Origin: Strigops habroptila
Taxonomy: Eukaryota; Chordata; Aves; Psittaciformes; Psittacidae
Length of the DNA stretch: 64,000 bases
Direction: 5' to 3'
NCBI RefSeq assembly: GCF_004027225.2
Contig: NC_044282.2
Location: 57,306,397 to 57,370,396 of the forward strand
Below, one piece after another: positions 24,912-37,290 of the stretch (position 1 is its first letter; every line of letters starts with the position of its first letter). Made by a program: the position numbers and the translations under genes. The notes beneath the pieces are model-generated. The model did not search any database, was not told where the DNA came from, and worked only from the letters and a program-made list of their open reading frames with translations.

Positions 24912-24971
24912 AGCAGAAGTTTTCTCATAGGACAATTTCTTACAGCTTTGAGTACAGAAAATGCTTGAAAG
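24912..24971 (+). repeat. Dispersed direct repeat, copy 1
   Basis: Starts AGCAGAAGTTTTCTCATAG, then ACAATTTCTTACAGC and TTTGAGTAC, ending GCTTGAAA. It is matched about 700 bp downstream by copy 2 in the same orientation. I do not recognise it as a known transposon. Confidence 0.75.
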
Positions 24972-25612
24972 ATGTAGTATTTCCAGTGGCTCACTGAAGG
25001 CAGTACCACCAAATCTTCCAATCCATTTAGGGACGTAAGTGGTTAGTTGGAAGAACTTAAACTGCACACTGGCTTGTATGACTTGTGTACATTCTTATTG
25101 GTAAAGCTGTGTGTACACAGGAAGTGGCATTTGGTTGTAAGTGGATCAGTAGGAGCTTGGTTATGTAGCAAAGCTATGATCAGGTTAGAGATGTGATAAA
25201 ATGTTGGGAAACTGACGTTCCTGCTCTTTGTCTAACTCGATCTGACACCTTGTAAGCAGCAAAAGCTTTTAATGGATATATGACGGTATCTGAAATTCAA
25301 AGCTTATTTCCTAGATTCCCCACTAGATTGCCTGTACATTTAGTAATCCCCCACCCAGTGTGGGGGCTGAGAAGCCGTGATAATTTCTAGGTGGTTCCCC
25401 CTCCCCTGGTGAGAGCTGTGCAGGCACAGACTCCAGCAGTTCCCGTGCTGTATTTCCTTCTCCCGTCCACTGCCCTGCAGGTCTGTGGTCTGTGCCACGC
25501 CTGCACAGAGGAGAGATAATGCTTCATGGGCTTTAATGAGGGTTATAAAGTTCTGGTGGAGATGGACCTTGTTATTCTCAAGGTGAGAGCTGCCCCTGTT
25601 TACATCTTAACA

Positions 25613-25703
25613 AGCAGAAGTTTTCTCATAGGGCAATTTCTTACAACTTTTTTGTTGTAAAAATTGTCTTAAAACAATTTTGAGTACCAAAAATACTTGA
25701 AAA
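25613..25703 (+). repeat. Dispersed direct repeat, copy 2, with ~30-bp hairpin insertion
   Basis: Same AGCAGAAGTTTTCTCATAG start and TTTGAGTAC/ACTTGAAA end as copy 1. About 30 extra bases lie between TTACAAC and TTTTGAG. The added bases plus flank form an inverted repeat: TTACAAC (25641-25647) with GTTGTAA (25654-25660), extended outward by CAATTT and AAATTG. Confidence 0.7.
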
Positions 25704-26033
25704 CTTGTCAGATGGCAAGAGCAGGAGTTCCTGTGTATTGGGAGCAGGAAGGAAAAAGGAAGAGGTTGAGCAGTGGTATTGGGTAAAGAAGTTGCTTTGC
25801 AATCTGAGTTTCATTCAACAAACTGTAGTGTCTCACTTCCCATCTCTGAAATTGGGATATCAATATACCTGATAGGTACAAGGTCTTGTTTTGATGTTTG
25901 GAGTGTCAGTGTTAGCAAGGCAAGCTGTATAAATACAGAAGGAATGTTTTAGCTACGCATTCTTAAAACTAAGTTATGACTTTGACAAACAGGTTAATGC
26001 AAACAAATCTTCTGTCTCTGCTCAACAGATGCC

Positions 26034-26898
26034 ATGTTGCCTCCGAAGAAGGGACGAATACCTTCCAGAATAGCCATGAACTGTTTATGGAGAGTCCTGG
26101 CAATTTTCTTACCATTTCTTCCAAGCACATTGTCTCTCCAGCCAGCCCAGGCCAGAGTGTTGCTGGTATCTTTTGATGGATTTCGGTGGGATTACATCTA
26201 TAAAGCCTCAACTCCCAATTTTCATTATGCCATGGAGAATGGTGTTCATGTCAAACAGGTCACTAACATATTTATAACGAAAACGTATCCTAATCATTAT
26301 ACAATGGTGACTGGTCTCTATGCAGAAAGCCACGGTGTAGTTGCTAATGAGATGTATGATCCTATTCTGAATGAAACTTTCTCTTTGAACAAAATGGAAG
26401 TCTATAACTCCAAGTTCTGGGAAGAAGCCACTCCAATATGGATAACGAACCAGAGGGAAGGGCATAAAACTGGTGCAGCCATGTGGCCTGGGACAGATGT
26501 GAAAATACATGGAGCCTTTCCTACATATTATATGCCCTATGACTTTGCTGTTTCCTTTGAAGACAGAGTTGCTAGGCTTATTGACTGGTTTACGTCAGAA
26601 GAACCCATAAACTTCGGCCTCTTGTACTGGGAACAGCCTGATCAGATGGGCCATATTCTGGGTCCAGAAAATCCACTTATGGGACCCGTAATTAGTGATA
26701 TTGACAAAAAGCTGGGATATCTTGTGTCCGAGCTGAAGAAAGCAAAGCTATGGGATGTGGTAAATGTCATAATCACAAGCGATCATGGAATGTCACAGTC
26801 CTCCTCGGAAAGGCTCATTGAGCTTGATCAGTACGTGAATAGAGAGCTCTATGAAGTCATTGAGCAGTCTCCTGTGGTAGCTATTTTGCCAAAAGAAG
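26034..26898 (+). CDS. ENPP5: ENPP5 coding exon 1 (catalytic domain)
   Basis: The exon begins at 26029 after acceptor AG 26027-26028 and ends at donor GAAG|GTAGGA (GT 26899), phase 1. It carries the leader, the nucleophile threonine motif and five of the six metal ligands, up to [10 protein letters not shown]. Three ATGs lie close together (26029, 26034, 26076); the first opens a 14-codon reading frame that stops at 26071-26073. Confidence 0.95.
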
Positions 26899-29800
26899 GT
26901 AGGACTTCTAGCAGTAAAAGTCTCTGAAGAAAATACTTGAGTATGAAACCTTATAGACTTTGTTCCTTAACTGAAGTGGCAGTAGCAGCACTGATGCCAG
27001 TAGGACGTCAGCCTTGAACAAGGAGTGCTTGCAGGATCACTCCTTTGTTCTCTTTGCTAGCTCTGTCCAAAGCCTGGGTTAACTTTCTGAAATGAATTGT
27101 GAGCAATTTGTCTGTTGTTGACTAATATTGCCAAATATCCTTTAGTCCTTATGAGAAGTAAGATAATCTAACAGCATTATCAAGGATGAATGGCGTTTTA
27201 GATAGATAATAACTGAATGTCACATATCTTGCCTTTCATCAAAATGATATGGCTAAAGCCAGAATGGAAGAATTAGTTTTCTAACTCAAACAGTAAACTG
27301 AAACCAGATGGGGACCTGTGATAAAAAGAAGGCCTGTGTTGGCTGTTTGATCAGCTGCCAGCTGTTGTAGTTCACTTCAGTTTTTTCCCCCGTCGTGCTG
27401 AACAGCCAGCCAGTTATGTTCATACCATTCTTATTGTCATAATGATGGGCAAGAACACGGTTGGAATCGAAACCTGAAGTCTGGTTGCAGTCAGTGAAGG
27501 GTTGCTTAAGTGTCAGGTGTATGTTTAGGGTAGTGATGGCGGGGTGCTGCTCTTTAGTTGGATGATCAAAAGCTATAACTATTTGGTGCGAATGCGTTAA
27601 CCTGGAAAGTAGCGGGTTTCTGTGTGGGCAGCAGTGCTAACTTGGAAGTTGAGTTTTAAGGTGATCGTTTGAAAAGGTGTGGTTTAAGATTTCTGTAACG
27701 TTTGCGTTACTAGTGGATAGCATTCTACTTAATGCCCCAGCAGGGAGGGTGTTTTGCAGACCTAAGTGGCCTTTAAATATGTAAACAAATGTCTCCGATC
27801 ATTTTCTAGTTTGAAGAATATTCCAGACTAAAAGGTTAGTACATCCAAACTGAGTCATTTGCTGCCTGAGCACACTCAGGTGCTTGTAGTTGGGTGGTGG
27901 TTCTCTCAGTGGTGATAGAAGAGCTGAGTTTGGGAGTCCCATCCTAATGGTGACAGACAAGGTTGATCACAATGTTCTCATTACCAAATAAAGGAGTTAT
28001 AAACTTTAGTGCTGAAACATCCCTAGTGCAGTAAATGAGAACTTAAAGATGTGTAACCTGATTCTCCTGCTAGATGCTGAAAAGAAACAGTATCTCTGCA
28101 GCAATTCGATGACAAAGTATTAAAAAAGCCAAAAAGGCATTTCAGTGGGTTTCAGAAATAGCTTGGATTTGGTTTTGAGCACAGCTAAAAGTCTTTCCTT
28201 CTGTGTTACCAGCTGTAATTTTTATTATAAACCAATGAGCTTCATTCTCCATTTAGGTATGAAACAACATATACTTGAGTACATAAGACTGATTCTTCAA
28301 GTTATTCCATTTGTCCTGCCTGTAAAACTTAGTGAGACATTGAGAAATAATTTTGAATGCTTAAACATGCAGCAGTTTCTGCTACTTTAACTGTTTAGCT
28401 GCATATATCTTCCCTGAGAAATGGATTAAAGCCATTGTTTAACGGTGATAGTGTATTAGTGTGTATGGAGCTAAGTATATGTTCACGAAGATGGTACCTG
28501 TAGCACAGCTGGTGATGCTGGCCATTTTTCTTGCGTATAACATAAATACATTAATTCAAAGAATTAATTTAGTGTAAAAATCATAGTTTGCTGTATTTGG
28601 GGCTTCTCCTGTTATCCCACATAGAAAAGTGGCATAACAAAATTAATCTTGTTACTAATAGAGTACTAGAAATGCTAGATTGGAGTCCTTTTTCCTGTTG
28701 CTGTAACTATCATACCTGGACTTCTGCTGTCTCATCTTGACCTTTTTTGTCAAGATTATTAAGTTTAGTGGTTCTTTTTTTATGCCAGTTTGAGCTAATT
28801 AACATTATACATTAATCCATTTCCAGTTTTCCTCCAGAATCTCTTTGCTGGGTCCTAGGAACTGAGGAGGAAAATGGAGAGGTTTTCTTTGAAGTCATTG
28901 GTTACCTCCTCCCAAACCCTTTTCCCCCTGAGATATATGTAAAACTCCTTGCACGCTGTAAATGGTAGGCTGGATTTCATCCTGGTTATGCTTCAGGCGG
29001 CATCAGACGGGTCGAACTAAGCACTTGATCTTGCGATCATCAAGGCAATTGTTTCTTGGGATAGACACTCACGAGAAGAGCTCGCTTGGAGGAACACCCG
29101 CTGTAGGATGTAGCTGTGAAGGCAGAACGAGCCAGGAATAAGTCGTCTAAATGATGGGATGTACTAAATTCCCCCTTGTCTGCTAAAAATGGCATTGTTG
29201 GCCACAAAGGAAATGTAAACACCTTCCCACTGTGCTTCAGACCTTGTAGCGCTGGAACTGGCCTGCAGAGACTATCTGTGAACTCTGCTGTCTGACTGAC
29301 TTGTGCGTGTGTGTGGCACAAAGTACTTAAATAAGTCATGGAGCTGAGTTACTTGCTGTCTAACAGAAGTCTGTTATATACACTGCATAGCCCTTAACAG
29401 GAATCTCTGCTGAAATGGGGGTGGAATTGAAGAAACTTGCTCAGATGTAGATTCTTGAACTTGCTTTTGTGTTCCTGTCTGCATGTCCTGGTTCCTCCTT
29501 CCTGCACACTGGTGTTCAGCTTGTCCAACTGCTTTCTGGCTGTTCAGTGACTTCTGCTGGAAAGAACAGCTCAGAAACTGGAAATAAGCAAATAAAGAAT
29601 TGGGGGTGGAAAATGCTTATTTGTTTGGTAGTGTTAGTACAGCTCTTGAGGGTTTACACTCCCTGTGCAGTAGATGACTAGGGAAGGGAAAAGATTAGAG
29701 CTGAGAATACAAGGGAGTGTGTAGTGAGGTTAACTCCTATCAAGTACACAGAGTTATAGACCAGAAGTGCCATTTCACCTGTCAGTCCAACCTGTCCCTT

Positions 29801-32616
29801 TGTTTGTCCTGTGTTCCCCGCTTAGGCCTCTGCAATCTTCGTACAGCTCCTAACGCATTAGTGGTGTCTGAACTGTAACCTGAGGGCTTCTGTTAAAAGA
29901 TTAGTGAAAGCTAGTTGTGCTTATCCCTAAGCAATTAATTGCTATTATTACGGTGTTACATGGTGCATAACAACAAAGTACCTGCTCTTTCTAAATCGGC
30001 TAAACGTGTCATCAAAATGGTAGTAGATCAAAACTGGGAATCAAATTAGGTCAGCTATGTAGCTGTTTATTGGAGCATCATGTAGAAGAACTAGTTGGTT
30101 TCACTCGTAAGTAAGTTTTCAGAGATGCCAAGAAACAAAGCGGCTGCTCTCCGTGGCCTTTTAAAGGAAACCAATTAACAATTAAACTGCTTTAAAATAA
30201 ATAAAAGGTGTCACTTGTCATCATAGCTAACTGAAGGGAAGAAGAATATGGCCTTAACGTGCGCATTACCTCATGAACAGGTTTAGGAGGTTTAGTTACA
30301 TGAACAGGTTTGGGAGGTTTATCTTCTTGCTTTCAAGCTTTGCATGGAGCTAGGAGGAGCTGGTTTCTTTTCGTGAGTGTTAATGGAATGCTTCTAACTC
30401 GTTCCTGTGAGAAGCTTATGTTCTGGTAACTATGAAATGAGGGATTTTTTTAAAATTAGCAAGGCACTTACTGTTTGGGAATAGGCTGTAAAGGCCAATG
30501 CCGGGTGTGATCTCACTGTGAGTGACACTCTGGGTTTCTCACAGTAACTTCTGTGCATGTTTTAATCTGCCCTTGTCTTTTACAGCTATAATTAGCTTTT
30601 GAGGAAGTGCATTTTGCCCTCTTCTTTCGGTTGTATTAAAACTACTGATGAGTTTCAGTAAGCGTACTGCTATGTTTAAGTTTTGTCTTTTGTTTCCTTG
30701 AAGGCAAACTGGATGAAGTATATGAAGCTTTGGCCAATGCTCATCCCAACATGACTGTGTATAAAAAGGAGCAGATTCCAGATAGATTACATTACAAACA
30801 CAACAGTAGAATTCAGCCAATCTTAGCAGTGGCTGATGAAGGATGGGAAATTCTGCATAAAAAGTCTGATGGTTTTCAACGTAAGTGTTCTGCCTTTACA
30901 GTGCTATGTTTTCCTAGACAGAGACCTTACATGGTGCTTTCTCTCTGAATCTCAACTAGTGTTAATCTGTATTTTATTTTAAGTCTGGGAAGGAAAACTC
31001 TGTAGCTAAGTGTGTAGAATTTATAATCTAGTTTTTTTCCCGATGGGATGGGGGAGGAGGAATTGGACTTACCATTTCAAAAAGCAAAACTTACTGAGAT
31101 ATCATCATTCATGTGCTTTAGTGGCCACACACTTGGGGTCTTCTTGTGAGATCTAGCAAACTGACAAGCACTTTCTGGGAGATTAAAAAGAAAATGAAAG
31201 TTGTAACCGAACTTGCTGAGTAGAGGATGAATTGCTTTGTTTTATCAGGTACAATTTACTTGCTGGAAAAGGGTTGCGTTGGAAATACAAGAATGCTTTC
31301 TGAAAGTCCTCAGTTTCTGTGGATGTATTTGCTTACAGTAACCTTGTTCTATTGCTAGAAAGAGTCCTCAAATATTGTGTTACTGTACAGCAGTGGTTTT
31401 CATTTACCTTGTAGGCTAAGATGCATTCTAGGTGACCTGGAGGAAAATAACCCCACATTTCCGTTCCTCTCCTTGGGGTTTCAGATTTATTATAGGTAGA
31501 ACAGAGACGGTAAACCACAGCTTTTGGTTAGCTATGCGGAAAAATAAGGGCGTCATATGGTTAGTTCTTAGCTTTCTTTACTGAAAACCTTTTAAACTTT
31601 GCTGCTGGTTACGTAGCTGGAGGGTGTTACCTGTAAGACAAGTGCTTCAGTTATTGATAGCTGATGAGAGCAGCTTTTTGTGCCTGCGGGTTTATTTAGT
31701 TGTGCAGGGTTTTCAGTGCCCTGCAAGGAGCGGGCACTGGAGACCCACTAGTGAGGCTTGCAAACTTTTCCGTTGTTGATGAGGAGATAGTGCACAAAAC
31801 AGGACAAAGTGTCAAAGTAGCCACAGCTTAAGTTCTGTCAGCTACTAGGAGTCAGTCAGTCAGTCTTTACATGGATTTCCCCTCCCTCCCTGTCTCCCCC
31901 CACGAGATCTGGTCCAGTTGCGAGGCTGGAGTTTTTCCTTGGGGAAAATGAAGGAACTTGGGTGTAGCCCAGCGTGCCATTGGCAGTGCTGTTACTGCCG
32001 TATGAGCTTACCTTTTTTTTACCTCTTTGTTAAAAATAGCACTCTCCATTCTTTTTTTAAAGCATCTTCTCTTTTCTGAGACTTAGTATTTGCTGGGAGA
32101 CATTTATGCTGCTGATCAAAATGATTCTTCAAAACTTGTGCAAGACTAAATGATGTCCGTTCCTTTTCTGCGTTCTGTTAATTTTAGCAAAAGGTTCAAT
32201 GCTTGTTTTGCAGCTCCAGAATATTGACCTTTATCTATCTTTCATTTCCAGCTGGTAATCATGGATATGACAACATTTTACCAGAAATGCATCCAATTTT
32301 TTTGGCATTTGGGCCTGCTTTCAGAAAGAATGCCACAAAAGAAGCCATGAATTCTACAGACCTGTATCCCTTGTTGTGCCATCTCCTTGGTATTAACCCA
32401 CTGCCAAACAATGGTTCTTTCAATGCTGTGAAAGACATACTTGCTGAAGAAGTTCCCTTTGGAGCAGACACCTATGCTACTGTTGTAGGAGTCTTTCTGG
32501 GCAGCTTTCTTGTTATGGTATTTATTGCAGTTTTTGTTAAGCACTTCATCCTCGTCCAAGCAAACACCATGCAAATGCAACATACTGAAGCTGCCCAGCC
32601 ACTGTTGCAAGATTAA
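26034..32616 (+). CDS. ENPP5: ENPP5 (ectonucleotide pyrophosphatase/phosphodiesterase family member 5)
   Basis: Coding exons 26034-26898, 30704-30880 and 32252-32616 (stop TAA) give 468 residues. Type I membrane ectoenzyme of the alkaline-phosphatase-like NPP family; members cleave extracellular nucleotide phosphodiesters, and mammalian ENPP5 is reported to act on NAD-type substrates. All metal/nucleophile motifs are present: VSFDGF (D48), nucleophile T84 in [21 protein letters not shown] and HGYDN. A hydrophobic leader (about residues 16-35), N-glycosylation sequons (for example NETF, NATK, NSTD, NGSF), one C-terminal transmembrane helix ([19 protein letters not shown]) and a short tail ending AAQPLLQD complete it. 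The membrane-proximal stalk is about 20 residues shorter than I recall for human. Start: 26034 has G at -3; the in-frame ATG at 26076 gives a more standard signal peptide. Confidence 0.96.
26899..30703 (+). other. ENPP5: ENPP5 intron between coding exons 1 and 2
   Basis: 3.8 kb, GT-AG, with no CR1 and no coding exon. The only local structure I can point to is a 27-bp tandem duplication at 30272-30325. Confidence 0.85.
30272..30325 (+). repeat. 27-bp tandem duplication
   Basis: Two head-to-tail units beginning CATGAACAGGTTTAGGAGGT and CATGAACAGGTTTGGGAGGT, nearly identical, about 380 bp before ENPP5 coding exon 2. The high identity suggests a recent slippage event. Confidence 0.8.
30704..30880 (+). 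CDS. ENPP5: ENPP5 coding exon 2
   Basis: Acceptor TGTTTCCTTGAAG (AG 30702-30703), donor TCAAC|GTAAGT (GT 30881). 177 nt, phase 1 at both ends. It encodes [20 protein letters not shown] and [16 protein letters not shown], the region between the DHG motif and the last histidine ligand. Confidence 0.95.
30881..32251 (+). other. ENPP5: ENPP5 intron between coding exons 2 and 3
   Basis: 1.37 kb, GT 30881 to AG 32251. Nothing else recognised. Confidence 0.9.
32252..32616 (+). CDS. ENPP5: ENPP5 coding exon 3 (last ligand, TM, tail)
   Basis: Acceptor ATCTTTCATTTCCAG (AG 32250-32251), stop TAA 32614-32616, coding length 365 nt. It encodes GNHGYDN (last metal-binding His), the conserved [13 protein letters not shown] and [14 protein letters not shown] blocks, the transmembrane helix and the QPLLQD tail. 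The last coding exon of ENPP4 is also exactly 365 nt. Confidence 0.95.
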
Positions 32617-35600
32617 TAACACTTGGTACTGTTTCCTGTTTCATGCTTAATATAAGCTTACACACAAAAGTCACAAAAATGAATAGAGGTGGGTCAGCAT
32701 AAATATGTGGAGTAAAAGGAAATGGGTGCTGATCCATTGGTACAATGGAGTACATACATATCAGATATGCAGAGAAAGAGCATGCTTCTGTTTCAACCTA
32801 CAACCACTTAATCTTTCAGGGGTTGAAAATACTCTAGGGACACATGGAAAACTGCATGTATGTAGACTGTGAATACCTGATTCTGACCTACTTTTAGGGA
32901 AATAACGTCAGCTGAGGTGCACTTCACAGACTATTACATGGGGATTTAATTCCAACCCTCCTTTTTTTCCCTTCAGAAGGTTTTTGAGTTTCTTGGATTC
33001 TAACAAGGAATGGGACTAGACTTCTTTGGGTTCTTTTTTTCCCTGGCCAAGGAAGCTTTTGCAGGGATCACCATTACAGCTAGCTTTGCAGATTAAATCC
33101 TGCAGAAAAACAACATTATTATTAAGCTACATCATGCACTGCTAAATGTCTAAGTTTAGAGTTAGGCATATTTCTTTAAACTACTGTGTTAATTGTAGCC
33201 CCAAAATACGAATCTAGGCGACACTGCCTTCAGCAATCAGCATTAAACTGCTTGGGTTTTTGTTTTGTTTTGAGGTTTCTTCAGGTAAATATAGGTCTTT
33301 ATGATTTTAGGTATGATTTGAGGTAAATGTAAGTCTTTTTCTATTGTTTCTTGTACACTGGGCTAAATTTTCTAGGAATTCCATGCAGTTGGCAGTTTAA
33401 AAACACATACAAGCACAACACCTGTATATCCAAATGGAATCTTCTATATTTCTGTGATAGGATTCTTTCAGAATAAGGAAGATGAATCAGGTAAGGAACA
33501 TACATGTACAAGCTGTTTTCAAAGTGCTGTCAAGCTTGTCATCGGGTGACAGCATCTGATCTGTTACTGGAGACTTTCCTCTAGTGCGACTTTGGCTTGC
33601 TGTCTTTTGTTTTGTCTGATGTGACTGAGTGGACCTTAGCATTTGATGAGTAGGATTAGACACAATGTAAGGAATAGCCATATTATCTTAAATGTGGAAA
33701 AGCACACTTTAATATGGAAAAAGGCATAAAACTGGGGTTTGTTCTTTCAGAGCAAAGTCTCTGTCAGGGAAAATTACTTATTATGAGTCATCAAAACTAT
33801 ATATTGCTCTCATAATTTTGCATGGGGCAATAGATCTTCTTGCTATTGTAGCTGTGGGGGTTTTGATGAGCTTATTTAAATGGTAGGTGAGAAGCTGCTG
33901 ACTAAGGTTTGCATGAAAAACATGGTGTGAAGTGAGAAAAGTTGTCTAGTTGTCTGACTTGTTTAAAAGCTGGTGGTTGTTTTTCCCCTCCCTGGGTGAG
34001 TTACTGTTTCTCTGCACTTTCCTTCTGAGTACAATGCCTGAAGGAGAAAGAAACTCTTTCAAAATTCACACAGATTGTGAGTCTGGTATTTCAAGTGTAA
34101 TTTATTGCTTCATCCACAGCACCCAGAAGAGCGCAAAGGTGGGGAAATCTTGGCCTTGGATGTGCTCTGTCAAACTAAAGGTGTGACTAACAGTGTAAGG
34201 CTGCAGGTGGGAGGGTTACTAGCAGGCCTAGCAAGGAGCAACAAGCTGACTAACTGAACTACAAAACTCATTTTGCTGAACTTAATTCCAGACTTAATGA
34301 ATGACCCCTTGGTGAGTTCAGATGTGAGTGTACTCCTCACTGCCTCAGTGATGACTCTGCAGTGCCGTGTCACGAACTGTCTGGTACGCAGTGTTTCAGA
34401 AGTAACCTGTTGGATCCCTCTGTAATGGCAGGGGCACTTGCTTGGCATTAAGTGGTCTTGCAAACAGATGTGGAAGGTTTCCAGAGACCACAGCTCAGTG
34501 CAGTGAATGCTTGAGAGGGAAGGCAGTGAAATACTCCACTTTAAGGTGTATGCTGAAAGTCTAGCTGTAATAGTAGCTTTAGGAAGGCAGGAAACTAGCA
34601 GATCTGTGGAGGACAGCCCCTTAATTTGGGGATATGTATGAAGTGAAAATCCGACTCATCTCTGCAGTCCTGCTGTTGCTGTTCTGTGTACTGCCTTGGT
34701 TACCTACATTGCCATTTTCTTAAGAAAACACTGAAGGAAAACAGCTGAGTTAGGTGTGCCTGGCACTGTAAAACCAATTCTTAGTGGAGCTGACCATTAG
34801 CTATGTCTCAAGTTTAATTTGCTGATGCCAGCTAAAGCTGAATGCTGCAAGGGCTTCTCAGGCTGACAGATGGAGGCAATACTGATGTTCACAGCAGTTT
34901 CTAGAGCATCTGGGGAAGTCTGAGTAGAAAACCTGAACCTCTAATTTGTGACTAATCACTTCCCTGGTTGCCTTCCAAAAAGTGGATGGCAGAGAGCAGC
35001 TTGATGCACTGAGTCCAACTTTTCTTGCTTATTTGTAACTTAAAAGCAAATTTTAGCACAAACTTCATGTGTATTTGAAGAAAGATCTACAGGTTTTGTT
35101 AAAGGAATAACTGAAAACGAGATGGCATAAACCTACCCTGTAGCTACTACAGCTACACACTTTCTCACTTTCGAACATTCTGCTTTAATAGAAATTCTTA
35201 TTGCCGTAATTCCATAGCAGTGTTTATGGCAGAGGTAAAAATGACTGGATTGTAGTCTCGGAGGTGATCATTAAACTCCTGCTTCGTTAATTGTGGCCAG
35301 TGTAGTTCTATCATAGGCCACAGTGAGCCTGGATTTTAAGGAGCGGGCAAAGCTGGTCAGTGTTGTCATCCTGGGACTCGCCTGCACAAACATACAACAG
35401 GGGAAGAGCAGTATGTTTCCCCTAACAAAGGGTTTGGGAATAAAAGTATTCAAAATAACTGGGAACACAAGCAGGAGAATTCTTCTGGATGCCACTGGTC
35501 TGTATTGCACTGTAAGGCCCTTCTTTGAGGGGGGTAAAATGCAACTTTGTAGAAAACTGAAGGGAGTCTTTCAGCACTCAGGTATTTAGGTTTAGGTTTA

Positions 35601-37290
35601 AACGTTTCCTTTATTGCTGAGGTGTATTTGCAGGTACCTCTTGGCAAATATGCTAACTACTGTAGCCAGTGTTAAACACTGTTTTAAGGTGTTGGATGTA
35701 TGCTTAATGAAATTGAAAGCACATGTGATGCCACTGGAGAAAAATATCAACTTCTCCTCTGATGTGAGATTTTTGCAACTACCTTTCCGCTGGGGAGGAT
35801 CAGGGATTTGGTTTCTGTGTATATGGTACTTTTTTGATGTACAAGCAAGTTTATTGGAAATGGGTTTGAGTACACTGTATTCTACTTGTAACTTAAGCTT
35901 GGAAACAGAGAAGCTTGCATGATTTTGTCTTTCGTTACTGACCTGTGAAGCATACTTTGAGATATCAAATGTTTTCTTTGTTTCTTTCTGTTTGGAAATG
36001 TTGAAGTTGAAATATATCTTTGCTCTAGAGCTATCAAGCATTGAGTGCTTGCTTCATTTAAAAGGACTTCTGGAAAAAACTTGAATTGTGGGGGGATGGC
36101 TGGGGGAGAATGGCCTTAACTCATATGTATCCCAAATATTTCTTGTGCTCTGCAGAGTGTATCCTTAAGTAAAAATAACTGGAAGTGTGATGGAACTTCA
36201 GGACTTTAGGTCAAAGTTCTTCAGTAAAAGACCTCGTTTCCCACCTCGCTACTCTATATGGAGATAACAGCTGTCTGTTACCAGCAATGGTAATAGTTTC
36301 TTTTATCAAAACAAACCTTGCAGGTTTCCTCGGTAAAGAGCTGCAGTAATGCTGTTTGTAAGAAATGCAGACTCAAACAAAGGAAAAGGGCACAATAAAT
36401 GCCAACGAAGGGTTGCGCAGTGACTTTTCAGAGGTGTGGAACACCACAATCCTGAGCTGTGTGTTGGGAGAACAACAAACGAGCAGTTGTTGAGTCCTGC
36501 TGTTTTGTAAAATGCAGACGCAACAGGCTTACTGCCACATCTTCCCTGCTTAAATAATGGTCACAGCTGCGGGCTTGACCGTACCCGTGTTGCTCTACAC
36601 GTCTTTCAAGAAAGGGCATGTTTGCACCACAGTAAAGGTAATGTGTGTTTACTACATGTGAGGCTACAAAAATTGTTGCAAGCACATGAAAGTGCCATGT
36701 TCAATGGGCCATAATGAAGTCCTCATCTGAATCCTATTAACTTAACAAATCTTACTGTTTTCTGCAATAAAAGGTGGTACCATGCATATTAGAGCAAACC
36801 TTTGTCCCTCTGGTCTGATCTTTGGAGGTGTGTGGTGCTGTTGGTTTATATTCATAGACGCTACATTCTTTTTGAATTACAGCAAGTTAAACTTCACCTG
36901 AAACAAGTGGTTTGGACCTATAGTTAGCTGAAATCAGCTCAATTCTGGAACTGCTTCCTCAGTGCAAAAGGACAAAAAGCACATAAACCCCGAGGGGTGG
37001 ATGTTTTAAAGGCTTCTCTACCCAGTGTTGAGAGTTCCTTTATGGAGGTATGAAACATCAGTCTTCATTGCTGGGAAGTAGTGTTACAAACTTCCCATTC
37101 CCTTCTAAACCTCAGTGCTAGTTTAAGCACTTCCCCTAAACTAGTATGCCCTGTATGAACACTGCAGAGTTATGTATATTTCACAAGTCATTAAATGTTG
37201 CCACAAACTATTGTGGGCTATGTCCTCCATCACAGCTTTGAGGCAGGGGAAGTCATGGCTTCTCATGTTCCTGTTTTGAATAAACTATTC
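32617..37290 (+). other. ENPP5: ENPP5 3'UTR and downstream flank
   Basis: No further gene. Possible poly(A) signals on the + strand are ATTAAA near 33242, AATAAA at 36766-36771 and AATAAA at 37279-37284; I cannot tell which is used. Two imperfect copies of a 38-bp unit containing GGTAAAT lie at about 33275-33350. No mobile element seen. Confidence 0.45.

Larger units (their letters stand above)
23744..26028 (+). other. ENPP5: ENPP5 intron 1 (5'UTR intron, proposed)
   Basis: From the CpG-island donor to the acceptor TCTGTCTCTGCTCAACAG (AG 26027-26028). No coding exon. It holds a dispersed duplicate pair (24912-24971 and 25613-25703), the second copy containing a hairpin insertion. Confidence 0.6.
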
